From: Paenibacillus sp. FSL H7-0331 | GTDB taxonomy: Bacteria > Bacillota > Bacilli > Paenibacillales > NBRC-103111 | Assembly: GCF_001956045.1 (NCBI RefSeq) | Contig: NZ_MRTH01000023.1 | Location: 59,418 to 123,417, forward strand | DNA length: 64,000 nucleotides | Direction of reading: 5' to 3' | Part shown: positions 45,188 to 53,784 of the stretch, piece by piece | Numbering within the stretch: the stretch's first letter is position 1 | Layout: every line of letters begins with the position of its first letter | Notes under the pieces: model-generated | What the model was told of the DNA's origin: nothing | Seen by the model: the letters and a program-made list of their open reading frames with translations, nothing else | Database searches by the model: none | Made by a program: the position numbers and the translations under genes

Positions 45188-45580
45188 TTATTCTGCTGTA
45201 TATTCGCGATACTGCTCCGCAGTTAACAGCTGGGTTAGCGCTTCCTTGGCATGATCATCAATTTCGAGCTCCACCATCCAACCTCCGCCAAAAGGATCAC
45301 TATTCACGTTTTCCGGTTGATCCAGCAAAGTGTTGTTGACTTGGGTTACGACACCCGATATCGGAGCGTATACATCAGAGACGGTTTTGACGGACTCGAT
45401 ATTTCCGAGACTGGTTTCGCTTAACACCTCGGTGCCAACTTCAGGCAGCTCAACAAACACGATATCACCCAATTGGGACTGTGCAAAATCTGTAATGCCA
45501 ATCCGGATTGTATGCTCGCCAATCACCTCTACCCATTCATGCTCCTTACTGTATAGCAATTGATCCTTAACCACCGACAT
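45188..45580 (-). CDS. gcvH: Glycine cleavage system H protein
   Basis: The 130-residue protein has the lipoyl-attachment lysine Lys65 in GNIESVKTVSDVYAPISG, and the typical start YSKEHEWV and DPFGGGWMVELE blocks. It shuttles the aminomethyl group between GcvP, GcvT and the lipoamide dehydrogenase. ATG 45580 is chosen (GGGG upstream); GTG at 45592 is in frame but less likely. In many bacteria gcvH is separate from gcvT-P, as here, but it lies only ~180 bp from the riboswitch, facing the other way, and is thus outside its control. It has its own promoter and terminator. Confidence 0.97.
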   Translation of the reverse strand: MSVVKDQLLYSKEHEWVEVIGEHTIRIGITDFAQSQLGDIVFVELPEVGTEVLSETSLGNIESVKTVSDVYAPISGVVTQVNNTLLDQPENVNSDPFGGGWMVELEIDDHAKEALTQLLTAEQYREYTAE

Positions 45581-45640
45581 GGCCAGCCCCACTTTCGAAT
45601 TGTTGTTATATCCGCCTACTTGCGAATAGGATGCTTTCAG

Positions 45641-45668
45641 ACTAAATCAGCGCTGTGGGTCATGTCAA
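45641..45668 (-). promoter_or_regulatory. Candidate gcvH promoter
   Basis: On the minus strand TTGACA (45663-45668) and TTTAGT (45641-45646) are 16 bases apart, ~60 bases before the gcvH start. Confidence 0.5.
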
Positions 45669-45707
45669 GTTAACTGCTAAAAAAGTGGCCATGCTGCCAA
45701 AATAAGG

Positions 45708-45737
45708 TTGACAATGAGATAAGCGGTAAGGTAATAA
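45708..45737 (+). promoter_or_regulatory. Promoter of the gcvT operon
   Basis: TTGACA (45708-45713) and TAATAA (45732-45737) are 18 bases apart, just upstream of the riboswitch. Confidence 0.65.
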
Positions 45738-45762
45738 TGAGTGTATGAAATGAATAAGCGGA

Positions 45763-45970
45763 TGAGAGCATAAGGAGAGACTGGCGCATCGACGGCAGCG
45801 CCGAAGGAGTAAACCCGAAAGGGTGAATCTCTCAGGCAAAAGGACTTTTGCAGGACGCAGCTCTGGAGAGACTTCGGCATCATAAGCCGTGGCACCGATG
45901 GGGAAACTATAGCCTTTCTTTGCAGGTCAGAAGAATAGGTGGTAGGTAACTCTCAGGTACAAAGGACAGA
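45763..45970 (+). ncRNA. Tandem glycine riboswitch
   Basis: Two consecutive aptamers of the gcvT class are visible. The first begins GGAGAGACTGGCGC and contains GCGCCGAAGGAG, then CTCTCAGGCAAAAGGAC. A short linker leads to the second, which begins GGAGAGACTTCGGC and contains GCACCGATGGGGAAAC and CTCTCAGGTACAAAGGAC. These conserved blocks are diagnostic. Glycine binding normally turns on gcvT expression by preventing terminator formation; the terminator at 45971-46031 is the expected expression platform. Confidence 0.97.
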
Positions 45971-46031
45971 GTGAGAAGCAGGTACGGTCGTTCAAGTAGG
46001 ATGAGCCTCTGCTTTTCACGCTGTCTTTTTT
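45971..46031 (+). terminator. Riboswitch-controlled terminator (expression platform)
   Basis: GTGAGAAGCAG pairs with CTGCTTTTCAC (one wobble) and a TTTTTT run follows at 46025. It starts inside the 3' border of the second aptamer, so the two structures can exclude each other. Confidence 0.8.
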
Positions 46032-46081
46032 GCTTTTCATAAAGGACGGGAACGATGTTTACATCCAATGGAGGTGAGGGT

Positions 46082-47185
46082 ATGTCAGATTTAAAACGAA
46101 CGCCGCTATTCCCGATTTACAAACAGTATGGGACTCCGAGGGTTATTGATTTTGGAGGCTGGGAGCTTCCCGTGCAGTTTACCGGTATCCAAAAGGAACA
46201 CGACGCTGTTCGACAGCAGGCGGGCTTGTTCGACGTATCTCATATGGGCGAGGTGATGATTACGGGACTGCATGCGGAAGCCTATGTGCAAAAGCTGACC
46301 ACCAACGATGTCACAAAGCTGATTAACGGCCAGGCTCAGTATAGCTTGATGTGTAATGAGGCTGGGGGCGTAGTGGATGACCTGCTGGTGTATCGTCTGG
46401 AGGCTGACCGATTCATGCTCGTCATCAATGCTTCCAATATAGATAAGGATATGGAATGGTTGCAAAGTCATCTGATTGAAGGGGTGCAGTTGAACAATAT
46501 TTCTGAGCAGACTGCATTGCTTGCCTTACAGGGACCTGCGGCCGAAGCGATATTGCGTAAAGTGACGTCGGTTCCGGTTCATGAGCTAAAAGCTTTTTCA
46601 TTCCTGCCCGATGTTGAGATCGGCGGGTTGAAGGCACTTGTGTCTAGGACGGGTTACACGGGTGAGGATGGCTTTGAGCTTTATGTAGCTGCTGAGCACG
46701 CCATAGAGGTCTGGACTCTGCTCATGGAGGCTGGCGAAGCATATGGTTTGCAGCCGGTGGGATTGGGAGCGCGTGATACACTGAGATTTGAAGCCAAGCT
46801 GCCGTTGTATGGGCAGGAGCTGTCGGCTTTGGTGAGTCCATTGGAGGCTTCGGTCGGATTTTTTGTGAAGCTGGATAAGGGGGATTTCATAGGTAGGGAA
46901 GCGTTAATTCGTCAAAAGGAAAGCGGCATTCCCCGCAAGCTGGTAGGTATTGAGATGGTCGACCGCGGCATTCCCCGCAGTCATTATCCGATATATGCTG
47001 ATGATCGTCTCATCGGCGAGGTTACCACAGGCACTCAGTCACCGACATTGAAGAGGAATCTCGGTCTGGCCTTAATCGAAGCTGGATACAGTGGATTGGG
47101 TACAGAGGTGTGGGTGGAGATTCGTGAAAAACGACTGAAAGCGATTGTTGTGAAGGCGCCATTTTATAAACGTGATCATAAATAA
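46082..47185 (+). CDS. gcvT: Glycine cleavage system aminomethyltransferase (T protein)
   Basis: The 367-residue protein begins KRTPLFPIYKQYG. The tetrahydrofolate-site blocks are FDVSHMGEVMITG, SRTGYTGEDGFELY, and GLGARDTLRFEAKLPLYGQE; the C-terminal barrel has GTQSPTLKRNLGLALIE. It transfers the one-carbon unit from H-protein-bound aminomethyl to tetrahydrofolate, releasing ammonia. ATG 46082 follows GGAGGTG; the frame is open to 46055 without support. First gene of the riboswitch-controlled operon. Confidence 0.97.
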   Translation: MSDLKRTPLFPIYKQYGTPRVIDFGGWELPVQFTGIQKEHDAVRQQAGLFDVSHMGEVMITGLHAEAYVQKLTTNDVTKLINGQAQYSLMCNEAGGVVDDLLVYRLEADRFMLVINASNIDKDMEWLQSHLIEGVQLNNISEQTALLALQGPAAEAILRKVTSVPVHELKAFSFLPDVEIGGLKALVSRTGYTGEDGFELYVAAEHAIEVWTLLMEAGEAYGLQPVGLGARDTLRFEAKLPLYGQELSALVSPLEASVGFFVKLDKGDFIGREALIRQKESGIPRKLVGIEMVDRGIPRSHYPIYADDRLIGEVTTGTQSPTLKRNLGLALIEAGYSGLGTEVWVEIREKRLKAIVVKAPFYKRDHK

Positions 47186-47197
47186 GGAGTGGATCAA

Positions 47198-48559
47198 GTG
47201 AAGCACCGCTATTTGCCAATGACCGAGCAGGATCAGACGGAGATGCTGGAGACGATTGGCATGACTACCGTAGAAGAATTGTTCAGTGATATACCAGCTT
47301 CCGTGCGCTTTCGGGGACGTCTTGAAGTATCGGAAGCTTTGAATGAGCGTGAGCTCTTAAAGCATATGCGGCAATTATCCGGGAAAAATGCCGATTTTGA
47401 CCGTTATACCAGCTTCTTGGGCGCCGGCATTTACGATCACCATATTCCGGTTGTTATTAATCATGTAATCTCCAGATCTGAATTTTATACAGCGTACACG
47501 CCTTATCAGCCGGAAATCAGCCAAGGCGAGCTGCAGGCGATTTTTGAATTTCAATCGTATATTTGTGAGCTGACCGGCATGTCGGTAGCCAATGCGAGTA
47601 TGTATGACGGTTCCACCGCATTGGCGGAGGCCGGTGCGTTGGCATCGGGAGCAACCAAACGCAAGCAGCTTGTGGTTTCCCGCGCTATTCATCCGGAAGC
47701 GAGACAAATTGTGGCGGCGACGGCCAAAGGCTTGAATCTGGACATCGTTGAGGTGGGCATACGTGATGGGGTCACGGATCTGGACGAGCTGTCTGCATGT
47801 GTGACCACGGATACAGCAGCTGTATTGATCCAATCGCCCAATTTCTTTGGCTGTATTGAGGACTTGCGAGCTATCGAGCCTGTGACACATGGAGCGGGTG
47901 CTCTATTCGTAGTCAGCGCCAATCCGCTTTCTCTGGGGCTGCTGGAATCTCCAGGTGAGCTTGGTGCGGACATTGTGGTTGGCGATGCGCAGCCTTTTGG
48001 CATTCCGGCCTCGCTCGGAGGACCGACCTGCGGTTACTTTGCAGTATCAACTGCCTGGATGCGCCGGATGCCCGGCCGTATTGTCGGACAAACCGTGGAT
48101 CGGGACGGAAAACGCGGCTTTGTGCTAACCTTGCAAACGAGAGAGCAGCATATTCGCCGTGAGAAGGCGACCTCCAATATATGCTCCAATCAGGCATTGC
48201 TCGCGCTGTGTGCTTCTGTCTATATTTCAACCCTGGGTAAGCAGGGAATTCAAGAGGTAGCTGATCTGAATATACAAAAGGCTCATTATGCCGCTGATGT
48301 ATTAAGCCGTATATCCGGTGTATCGGTTCCATTTGGACGGACGCCATTTTTTAATGAGTTTGTGATTAAACTGCCCGAATCATCTTCCATTTCCATTACA
48401 GCATTGAATGAAAAGCTGCTTGAAGCCGGATTTATTGGCGGCTATGACTTAGGCAGAGATGACGCGGCGCTTGCAGGCCATATGCTGATTGCTGTGACGG
48501 AAAGCCGAACGAAAGCCGAAATCGACGAATTTGCCCTACAATTGGAGGCTGCCCTATGA
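47198..48559 (+). CDS. gcvPA: Glycine dehydrogenase (decarboxylating) subunit 1
   Basis: The 453-residue N-terminal-type subunit of the split P protein starts at GTG 47198 ([12 protein letters not shown]), eight bases after AAGGAG; a GTG at 47189 lies too close. Blocks include [34 protein letters not shown] and [11 protein letters not shown]. The split form is typical of Bacillota. It pairs with GcvPB to form the PLP-dependent decarboxylase, but has no PLP lysine itself. Confidence 0.97.
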   Translation: MKHRYLPMTEQDQTEMLETIGMTTVEELFSDIPASVRFRGRLEVSEALNERELLKHMRQLSGKNADFDRYTSFLGAGIYDHHIPVVINHVISRSEFYTAYTPYQPEISQGELQAIFEFQSYICELTGMSVANASMYDGSTALAEAGALASGATKRKQLVVSRAIHPEARQIVAATAKGLNLDIVEVGIRDGVTDLDELSACVTTDTAAVLIQSPNFFGCIEDLRAIEPVTHGAGALFVVSANPLSLGLLESPGELGADIVVGDAQPFGIPASLGGPTCGYFAVSTAWMRRMPGRIVGQTVDRDGKRGFVLTLQTREQHIRREKATSNICSNQALLALCASVYISTLGKQGIQEVADLNIQKAHYAADVLSRISGVSVPFGRTPFFNEFVIKLPESSSISITALNEKLLEAGFIGGYDLGRDDAALAGHMLIAVTESRTKAEIDEFALQLEAAL

Positions 48560-50031
48560 GCGAAACATTGGAAATAAAGCACGATAAGGCGCTCATATTT
48601 GAAATGAGCAAACAGGGGCGCGTCGGCTATTCCTTGCCAGAATGTGATGTACCGAGAACAGACACAGACAAGCTGATCCCTGGGAACCTGCTTCGTACAA
48701 AGCCGGCGGAATTGCCTGAGGTATACGAGGTAGACGTGATTCGGCATTATACGGCGCTATCTCGGAGAAACTTCGGCATCGACAACGGTTTTTATCCGCT
48801 TGGCTCCTGCACGATGAAATATAATCCAAAAATTAACGAGGATGTCGCCCGTTTTTCCGGCTTCGCCAAGATTCACCCGTATCAGCCGGAAAGCTCTATT
48901 CAAGGTGCAATGGAGCTCTTATACCAGCTGCAAAACGATCTGGCTGCGATTACAGGCATGGATCAGGTGACGCTCCAGCCCGCAGCAGGTGCGCATGGTG
49001 AGTGGACCGGACTGATGATGATCCGTGCTTACCATGAGAGCCGCGGCGATCATCGGACCAAGGTTATTGTGCCGGACTCCTCGCATGGCACGAATCCAGC
49101 TAGTGCGACTGTCGCAGGCTTTGATACGATCACCATCCCGTCGAATGCGAAAGGGCTTGTTGATCTGGATGCGCTGCGCAAGGCTGTAGGGCCGGATACA
49201 GCAGCGCTGATGCTGACCAATCCGAATACGCTTGGTTTATTCGAGGAACAGATTGTCGAGGTTGCGGCGATTGTGCATGAGGCAGGGGGGTTACTCTATT
49301 ATGATGGAGCCAATTCCAATGCGATTATGGGTATCACGCGTCCGGGTGATATGGGCTTCGATGTCGTCCATTTGAATTTGCACAAAACGATGAGCACACC
49401 GCACGGCGGCGGAGGTCCGGGTGCAGGTCCGGTTGGCGTGAAGCAGCGACTGATACCCTTCCTGCCTAAGCCGCTTGTGGCTAAAGCTGAGGATGGGACG
49501 TATTATTTTGATTACGACAAGCCGGAATCGATTGGTAGGGTCAAAGCCTTTTACGGCAACTTCGGTATTCTGGTTCGTGCCTACACGTATATTCGTACAT
49601 ACGGTCCGGAGGGCTTACGTCGGGTATCGGAGTGTGCGGTGCTGAATGCCAACTATATGCTGCGCCGCTTGGCGCCTTATTACGAGGCTCCTTTTGATCG
49701 TGTCTGTAAACATGAGTTTGTATTGTCGGGTCGGGGTTTAAAGAAATTCAACGTTCGTACACTCGATGTCGCGAAGAGGCTGCTTGATTTTGGCTACCAC
49801 CCGCCGACGATTTATTTTCCACTGAATGTTGAGGAGTGCATTATGATTGAGCCGACGGAAACCGAAAGCAAGGAAACGTTGGATGCTTTTATCGACACGA
49901 TGATCAGGATTGCCAAGGAAGCGGAAGAGACGCCAGAGCTGCTTCATAATGCTCCTTACACAACAGATGTTCGCCGTCTTGATGAAACCTTGGCTGCACG
50001 CAAGCCGGTGCTGAATTGTACCTGCGGTTAA
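48556..50031 (+). CDS. gcvPB: Glycine dehydrogenase (decarboxylating) subunit 2
   Basis: The 491-residue C-terminal-type subunit has the PLP lysine in [20 protein letters not shown] and the substrate-site block [16 protein letters not shown]. Its ATG overlaps the gcvPA stop (ATGA), so the subunits are translationally coupled. With GcvPA it decarboxylates glycine and loads the H protein. It ends the gcv operon; a long hairpin at 50080-50153 follows. Confidence 0.97.
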   Translation: MSETLEIKHDKALIFEMSKQGRVGYSLPECDVPRTDTDKLIPGNLLRTKPAELPEVYEVDVIRHYTALSRRNFGIDNGFYPLGSCTMKYNPKINEDVARFSGFAKIHPYQPESSIQGAMELLYQLQNDLAAITGMDQVTLQPAAGAHGEWTGLMMIRAYHESRGDHRTKVIVPDSSHGTNPASATVAGFDTITIPSNAKGLVDLDALRKAVGPDTAALMLTNPNTLGLFEEQIVEVAAIVHEAGGLLYYDGANSNAIMGITRPGDMGFDVVHLNLHKTMSTPHGGGGPGAGPVGVKQRLIPFLPKPLVAKAEDGTYYFDYDKPESIGRVKAFYGNFGILVRAYTYIRTYGPEGLRRVSECAVLNANYMLRRLAPYYEAPFDRVCKHEFVLSGRGLKKFNVRTLDVAKRLLDFGYHPPTIYFPLNVEECIMIEPTETESKETLDAFIDTMIRIAKEAEETPELLHNAPYTTDVRRLDETLAARKPVLNCTCG

Positions 50032-50079
50032 ATTCTATGTGGTCATGTGAGACCCCTCCAAATTAGTTGGTAAGATCCC

Positions 50080-50153
50080 ATATCCCCTTTAAGTAGACAC
50101 TCAAATAAACCTTCATTTTACGATGAAGGAATGAGTGGACTTGAAGGGGATAT
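50080..50153. repeat. Long imperfect inverted repeat after gcvPB
   Basis: Left arm 50080-50103 (ATATCCCCTTTAAGT...CACTCA) pairs with right arm 50132-50153 (TGAGTG...ACTTGAAGGGGATAT), and an inner CCTTCAT/ATGAAGG stem lies between them. It may work as the operon terminator although no T run follows. Because transposase-like codons come next (50190-50294), it may instead be the end of a decayed insertion sequence or a MITE-like element. Confidence 0.7.
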
Positions 50154-50189
50154 TTATTATGTGAAGAGGTGTGAAAGGCAGCTGAACAG

Positions 50190-50294
50190 GTAGAAATCAG
50201 TAATTGCATCCAATTAAAGGTATGGTTAGGAAATGGCATGATGGGAAAAAATTGATTTACATAAAGGATTTAAAGAGCCAGCGAGAAAACTGAA
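50190..50294 (+). pseudogene. Remnant of IS3-family transposase OrfA
   Basis: Two overlapping frames read VEISNCIQLKVWLGNG and then RKWHDGKKLIYIKDLK, which join by one frameshift into the HTH-end block of IS3-family OrfA (N..QLKVWVKKWHDGKEF..LRG). No start, no full OrfA and no OrfB are present. Only this short piece is recognisable, so it is a decayed insertion sequence. Confidence 0.5.
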
Positions 50295-50388
50295 TGTCAA
50301 AACTTTACCTGAAAGGGTTAATATTATTTCTTACATTCACAGTATCAGGAAGGTAGAATGATTAAAAACAAGACTTGGGGTGAACTTC

Positions 50389-51333
50389 ATGGCAACTGAA
50401 TCACAAACGCACTCAAACGATCTACAAAAGGCACAAAAAAAACGGAAAAGCTCCAAAGAACAATGGCGTGAGGATTTGGCTGGATATTTATTTATTGGTC
50501 CGCTGCTAATTGGCCTGTTTATATTGACGCTTTTTCCAATTATAGCTTCATTTCTGCTTAGCTTTACGAACTGGAATTTTGTCGCCGGCTTTTCCAAAAT
50601 GAAGTTCTTAGGCTTTGACAACTTCATCAAGCTTGCGCACGATAGTATATTTCTACTATCCATCAAAAACAACCTGATTTTATTGTTTGTCGTACCTATC
50701 ACCTTGATTCTGTCACTGGTGTTGGCGGTCGTCATTGATAAAAAGATTTATTTTAAGGATATATTTAAGCTTGTTTATTTCATTCCGTACATCTCAAGTA
50801 TTGTCGCTGTAGCGATTGTGTTTCAGGTGCTGTTCCACCCAAGCTTCGGACCGATTAACCAGATGCTGATGTCATTTGGAGTAACCAACCCACCTAAATG
50901 GATGGCCGATCCCGATGTGGCTTTATATTGTGTGATGGGGCTGATGGTGTGGGTGAATATCGGTTATAACATGATTGTATTCATGGCCGGCTTGCAATCC
51001 ATACCGAATGATCTTTATGAAGCTGCGGATATTGATGGCGCTTCGAAGATTAAACAGTTTTTCAACATCACCGTGCCGCTGTTGTCGCCAACTACATTCT
51101 TTTTGCTCGTCACGGGCATCATCGGATCATTTAAGGTGTTCGATGTGATAGCCGTTCTGACCGGCGGTGGACCCGCCAATTCTACAACCGTGGTCGTGTA
51201 TCGTTTATATGAAACAGCATTCATTAATTTGCAGTCGGGTTATGCGTCCGCCATGGCTATTGTTCTCTTGATATTCGTTCTGATCATTACACTTATACAG
51301 TGGTATGGCCAACGCAAATGGGTTAATTATTAA
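50389..51333 (+). CDS. ABC transporter permease, UgpA/MalF-like
   Basis: The 314-residue protein has a charged Gln/Lys-rich N-terminal tail, six predicted helices and the EAA loop EAADIDGASKIKQFFNITVP. ATG at 50389 follows GGGG by eight bases; GTG at 50380 is in frame but overlaps this site. It is the first gene of the third sugar transporter, in which permeases precede the binding protein. It pairs with the UgpE-like protein at 51354. Confidence 0.93.
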   Translation: MATESQTHSNDLQKAQKKRKSSKEQWREDLAGYLFIGPLLIGLFILTLFPIIASFLLSFTNWNFVAGFSKMKFLGFDNFIKLAHDSIFLLSIKNNLILLFVVPITLILSLVLAVVIDKKIYFKDIFKLVYFIPYISSIVAVAIVFQVLFHPSFGPINQMLMSFGVTNPPKWMADPDVALYCVMGLMVWVNIGYNMIVFMAGLQSIPNDLYEAADIDGASKIKQFFNITVPLLSPTTFFLLVTGIIGSFKVFDVIAVLTGGGPANSTTVVVYRLYETAFINLQSGYASAMAIVLLIFVLIITLIQWYGQRKWVNY

Positions 51334-51353
51334 TTGGGGAAAGGATGAATCTG

Positions 51354-52184
51354 ATGAATAAGTGGAATGTTATAAAAAAAGTGATTTTGACTGCGATTAT
51401 GTGTGTGCTCGGCTTCGTATTCATGTCTCCCTTTCTATGGATGATTTCCGCATCGATGAAGCCGGAAGTCGACGTGTTTACTTTTCCGATCGAATGGATT
51501 CCGAAGCATTGGAATTTGATTGAGAATTATACGACGGTGTGGACTACAACGCAGTTTCCGCTCTTTTACTGGAACTCGATCAAGGTTACAGTGGGAACGA
51601 CTTTATTGTCTGTCACACTTGCTTGTATGTCGGCATACGCCTTTGCGAAGATCAAGTTCCGCGGCAGTGGTTTGTTTTTCATGATCATATTGGCGATCTA
51701 TCTGATTCCGAGCCAAGCGATATTGGTTCCTCAGTTTTTAATATTTCGCTGGATCGGACTGTTCGACAGTCACCTTGGTTTGATTTTGCTGGGCTCGTTC
51801 AGCGTACTCGGGACGTTCATGCTTCGGCAATTTTACCTGGGGATTCATGATGAATACATTGAATCGGCCAAAATGGATGGGGCAGGACATATACGAATTT
51901 TCTTCTCAGTCTGTACGCCTTTAGTTCGTCCAGCGATCGCGACGTATGCAATCCTGCGTTTTATCTGGACGTGGAATGACTATCAAGGTCCGCTTATTTT
52001 CCTGAAAACAAAAGAATTGTTTACGATCCAACTCGGTATTCAGTCTTTTGCGACTTTGAACGGTGCGCTATACTCCTTGATCATGGCGGGAGCAGTGTCT
52101 GCCATATTGCCTCTGTTGATCATTTTTATCATCGGTCAAAAACATGTTATCGAGGGTATTTCGGTCGGTGGGGTCAAAGGATAA
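51354..52184 (+). CDS. ABC transporter permease, UgpE/MalG-like
   Basis: The 276-residue protein has six predicted helices and the EAA loop ESAKMDGAGHIRIFFSVCTP. ATG 51354 lies eight bases after AAGGA; ATG 51345 overlaps that site. It follows the UgpA-like gene by 20 bases. The ATPase is again missing from the cluster. Confidence 0.93.
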   Translation: MNKWNVIKKVILTAIMCVLGFVFMSPFLWMISASMKPEVDVFTFPIEWIPKHWNLIENYTTVWTTTQFPLFYWNSIKVTVGTTLLSVTLACMSAYAFAKIKFRGSGLFFMIILAIYLIPSQAILVPQFLIFRWIGLFDSHLGLILLGSFSVLGTFMLRQFYLGIHDEYIESAKMDGAGHIRIFFSVCTPLVRPAIATYAILRFIWTWNDYQGPLIFLKTKELFTIQLGIQSFATLNGALYSLIMAGAVSAILPLLIIFIIGQKHVIEGISVGGVKG

Positions 52185-52275
52185 AGAATTCAAGCGATTG
52201 GAAAAGGTCAAAATAAGAGTGGAATAGGTTAAAAAATTGACTTCTGCTCGAATAAAGCGTCTGTTATATTCGGAA

Positions 52276-52289
52276 TGTAACGGTTTTCA
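52276..52289. promoter_or_regulatory. cre-like site before the third lipoprotein gene
   Basis: TGTAACGGTTTTCA matches the CcpA cre consensus TGWNANCGNTNWCA with one mismatch (G for the central C). It lies 30 bases before the lipoprotein ATG, a position suited to carbon catabolite repression. Confidence 0.35.
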
Positions 52290-52320
52290 AAATAAATAGT
52301 TCGTATATGGAGGGGTTTAT

Positions 52321-53661
52321 ATGAAAAAGAGTTTATTAACGCTTAGCGGTTTACTATTAACCACAACCGCACTTGCTGGATGCGGTGCCACAAATAATAA
52401 TGCAGGATCATCGACGAATGCCGGTAATGAAGGTTCCAAGGAGCCTGTAACGATCAAGGTTCAGGCTTGGTATACCGAAGCTCAAGGGAATTGGAATGCT
52501 ACGGTTGATGCTTATAACAAAACGCATCCAAACGTTAAAGTGGTATATGAGGGGATGTCCGAGAAGGGTGATTCCCAGGAAGGTATGAAAAAGATGGACC
52601 TTCTGGCCGCTTCTGGTGATCAAATGGACGTAGTGATGTATTCCAGTGCATCTGATTTTGCCCAACGTGTAGGTGCAGGGATTTTGGAGCCTCTAGATGA
52701 TTATTTGAAGAAAGACAACATTGTCGTTAAGGACGAATACAAAATCGATCCTATCGTGAACGGCAAATATTATGCTTTACCTGGTAAAATGATCGAATGG
52801 TTCGTTATGCTGAACAAGGACAAGCTGGATGAAGCGAAGCTTCCAGTTCCGACCGAATGGACTTGGAACGATTATGCCGAATACGCGAAGAAAATGACCA
52901 AGGGTGAAGGAGCCTCCAAGACATATGGTTCATATTTCCACAATTGGAAAGATTACTCGCTTCTTGCGTTAAATAATGATATGGAAAATCCGTACCTCGT
53001 TAAGTCAGATGGCTCAGCGAATATCGATAATCCGAAAGTTCGTTACTCTCTAGATCTGCGCAACAAAATGGAAAATGTAGACAAGACTTCTGTACCTTAC
53101 TTTGAAGTTGTATCCCAAAAAATGAATTACCGCGATGTGTTTTATGCGGGTAAAACAGCCATGCTTGCAACTGGAAACTGGATGGTTGGGGAGCTTTCAC
53201 TGAACGGTAAATTTAACACCGTATTTGCACCTTATCCAAAATATGACGCCAAAGATACAAACGGTTTAACAGAAATTGGCGCAGACTTCATGGGTATCGC
53301 AGCATCCTCCAAGCATAAGCAGGAAGCTTATGATTTTGTAAAGTGGTATACAACGGAAGGTATCACAACACAAGGCTTGTTCTTCTCCGGTTGGAAAAAA
53401 GCTGATATTAACCAAAACGTTGATGCCATTCTAAAAAGCGGCAAACCAGAGAATGTTAAGTTTATTGATAAAGAATCATTGTTGAGCACACTGAAGGTGA
53501 ACAAAGCAACGAAGCTGGTAGTACCTCCAACGTATGCCTTGCAGCAAGAAAAGGAATATATGAATCAAGTGGAGCTGTACTTGGTTGGTAAGCAGGATCT
53601 GGATAAAACGATTCAAACGGCAACAACTAAAATAGAAGAAATCAAGAAAAGCAACAAATAA
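52321..53661 (+). CDS. Sugar-binding lipoprotein (ABC substrate-binding protein)
   Basis: The 446-residue protein has a lipoprotein signal (KKSLLTLSGLLLTTTALAG with Cys21), an Asn/Gly/Ser linker, then a type-1 solute-binding fold (VKVQAWYTEAQGNWNATVDA, LAASGDQMDVVMYSSASDF, KYYALPGKMIEWFVMLNKDK). GGAGGGG precedes ATG. It serves the two permeases just upstream, and its own 136-bp leader may carry an extra promoter. A strong terminator at 53724 separates it from the sensor kinase gene. Confidence 0.93.
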   Translation: MKKSLLTLSGLLLTTTALAGCGATNNNAGSSTNAGNEGSKEPVTIKVQAWYTEAQGNWNATVDAYNKTHPNVKVVYEGMSEKGDSQEGMKKMDLLAASGDQMDVVMYSSASDFAQRVGAGILEPLDDYLKKDNIVVKDEYKIDPIVNGKYYALPGKMIEWFVMLNKDKLDEAKLPVPTEWTWNDYAEYAKKMTKGEGASKTYGSYFHNWKDYSLLALNNDMENPYLVKSDGSANIDNPKVRYSLDLRNKMENVDKTSVPYFEVVSQKMNYRDVFYAGKTAMLATGNWMVGELSLNGKFNTVFAPYPKYDAKDTNGLTEIGADFMGIAASSKHKQEAYDFVKWYTTEGITTQGLFFSGWKKADINQNVDAILKSGKPENVKFIDKESLLSTLKVNKATKLVVPPTYALQQEKEYMNQVELYLVGKQDLDKTIQTATTKIEEIKKSNK

Positions 53662-53723
53662 ACATTTCTGTAACATTAGTAGGTATCAGCCATGCGATAA
53701 CTCATGCATTCTAATGTTATACT

Positions 53724-53753
53724 AAAAGAGGAGGCGATAAGCCTCCTCTTTTT
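53724..53753 (+). terminator. Terminator after the third transporter operon
   Basis: AAAGAGGAGGC and GCCTCCTCTTT form a perfect 11-bp stem around GATAA, followed by T. It lies inside an open frame that extends upstream of the kinase gene, which shows that the kinase must start downstream. Confidence 0.9.
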
Positions 53754-53784
53754 CTCATACGAAAGGAAAGGCAGGCGGTTTGTA

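Noticed and set aside
45763..45970. A small protein gene in the gcv leader
   Set aside because: The sequence is accounted for by two glycine aptamers with their conserved blocks; overlapping short frames are not needed.
53704..53784. N-terminal extension of the sensor kinase
   Set aside because: The extension contains a perfect terminator stem (53724-53753) and lacks a signal or ribosome binding site; GTG 53785 is the better start.
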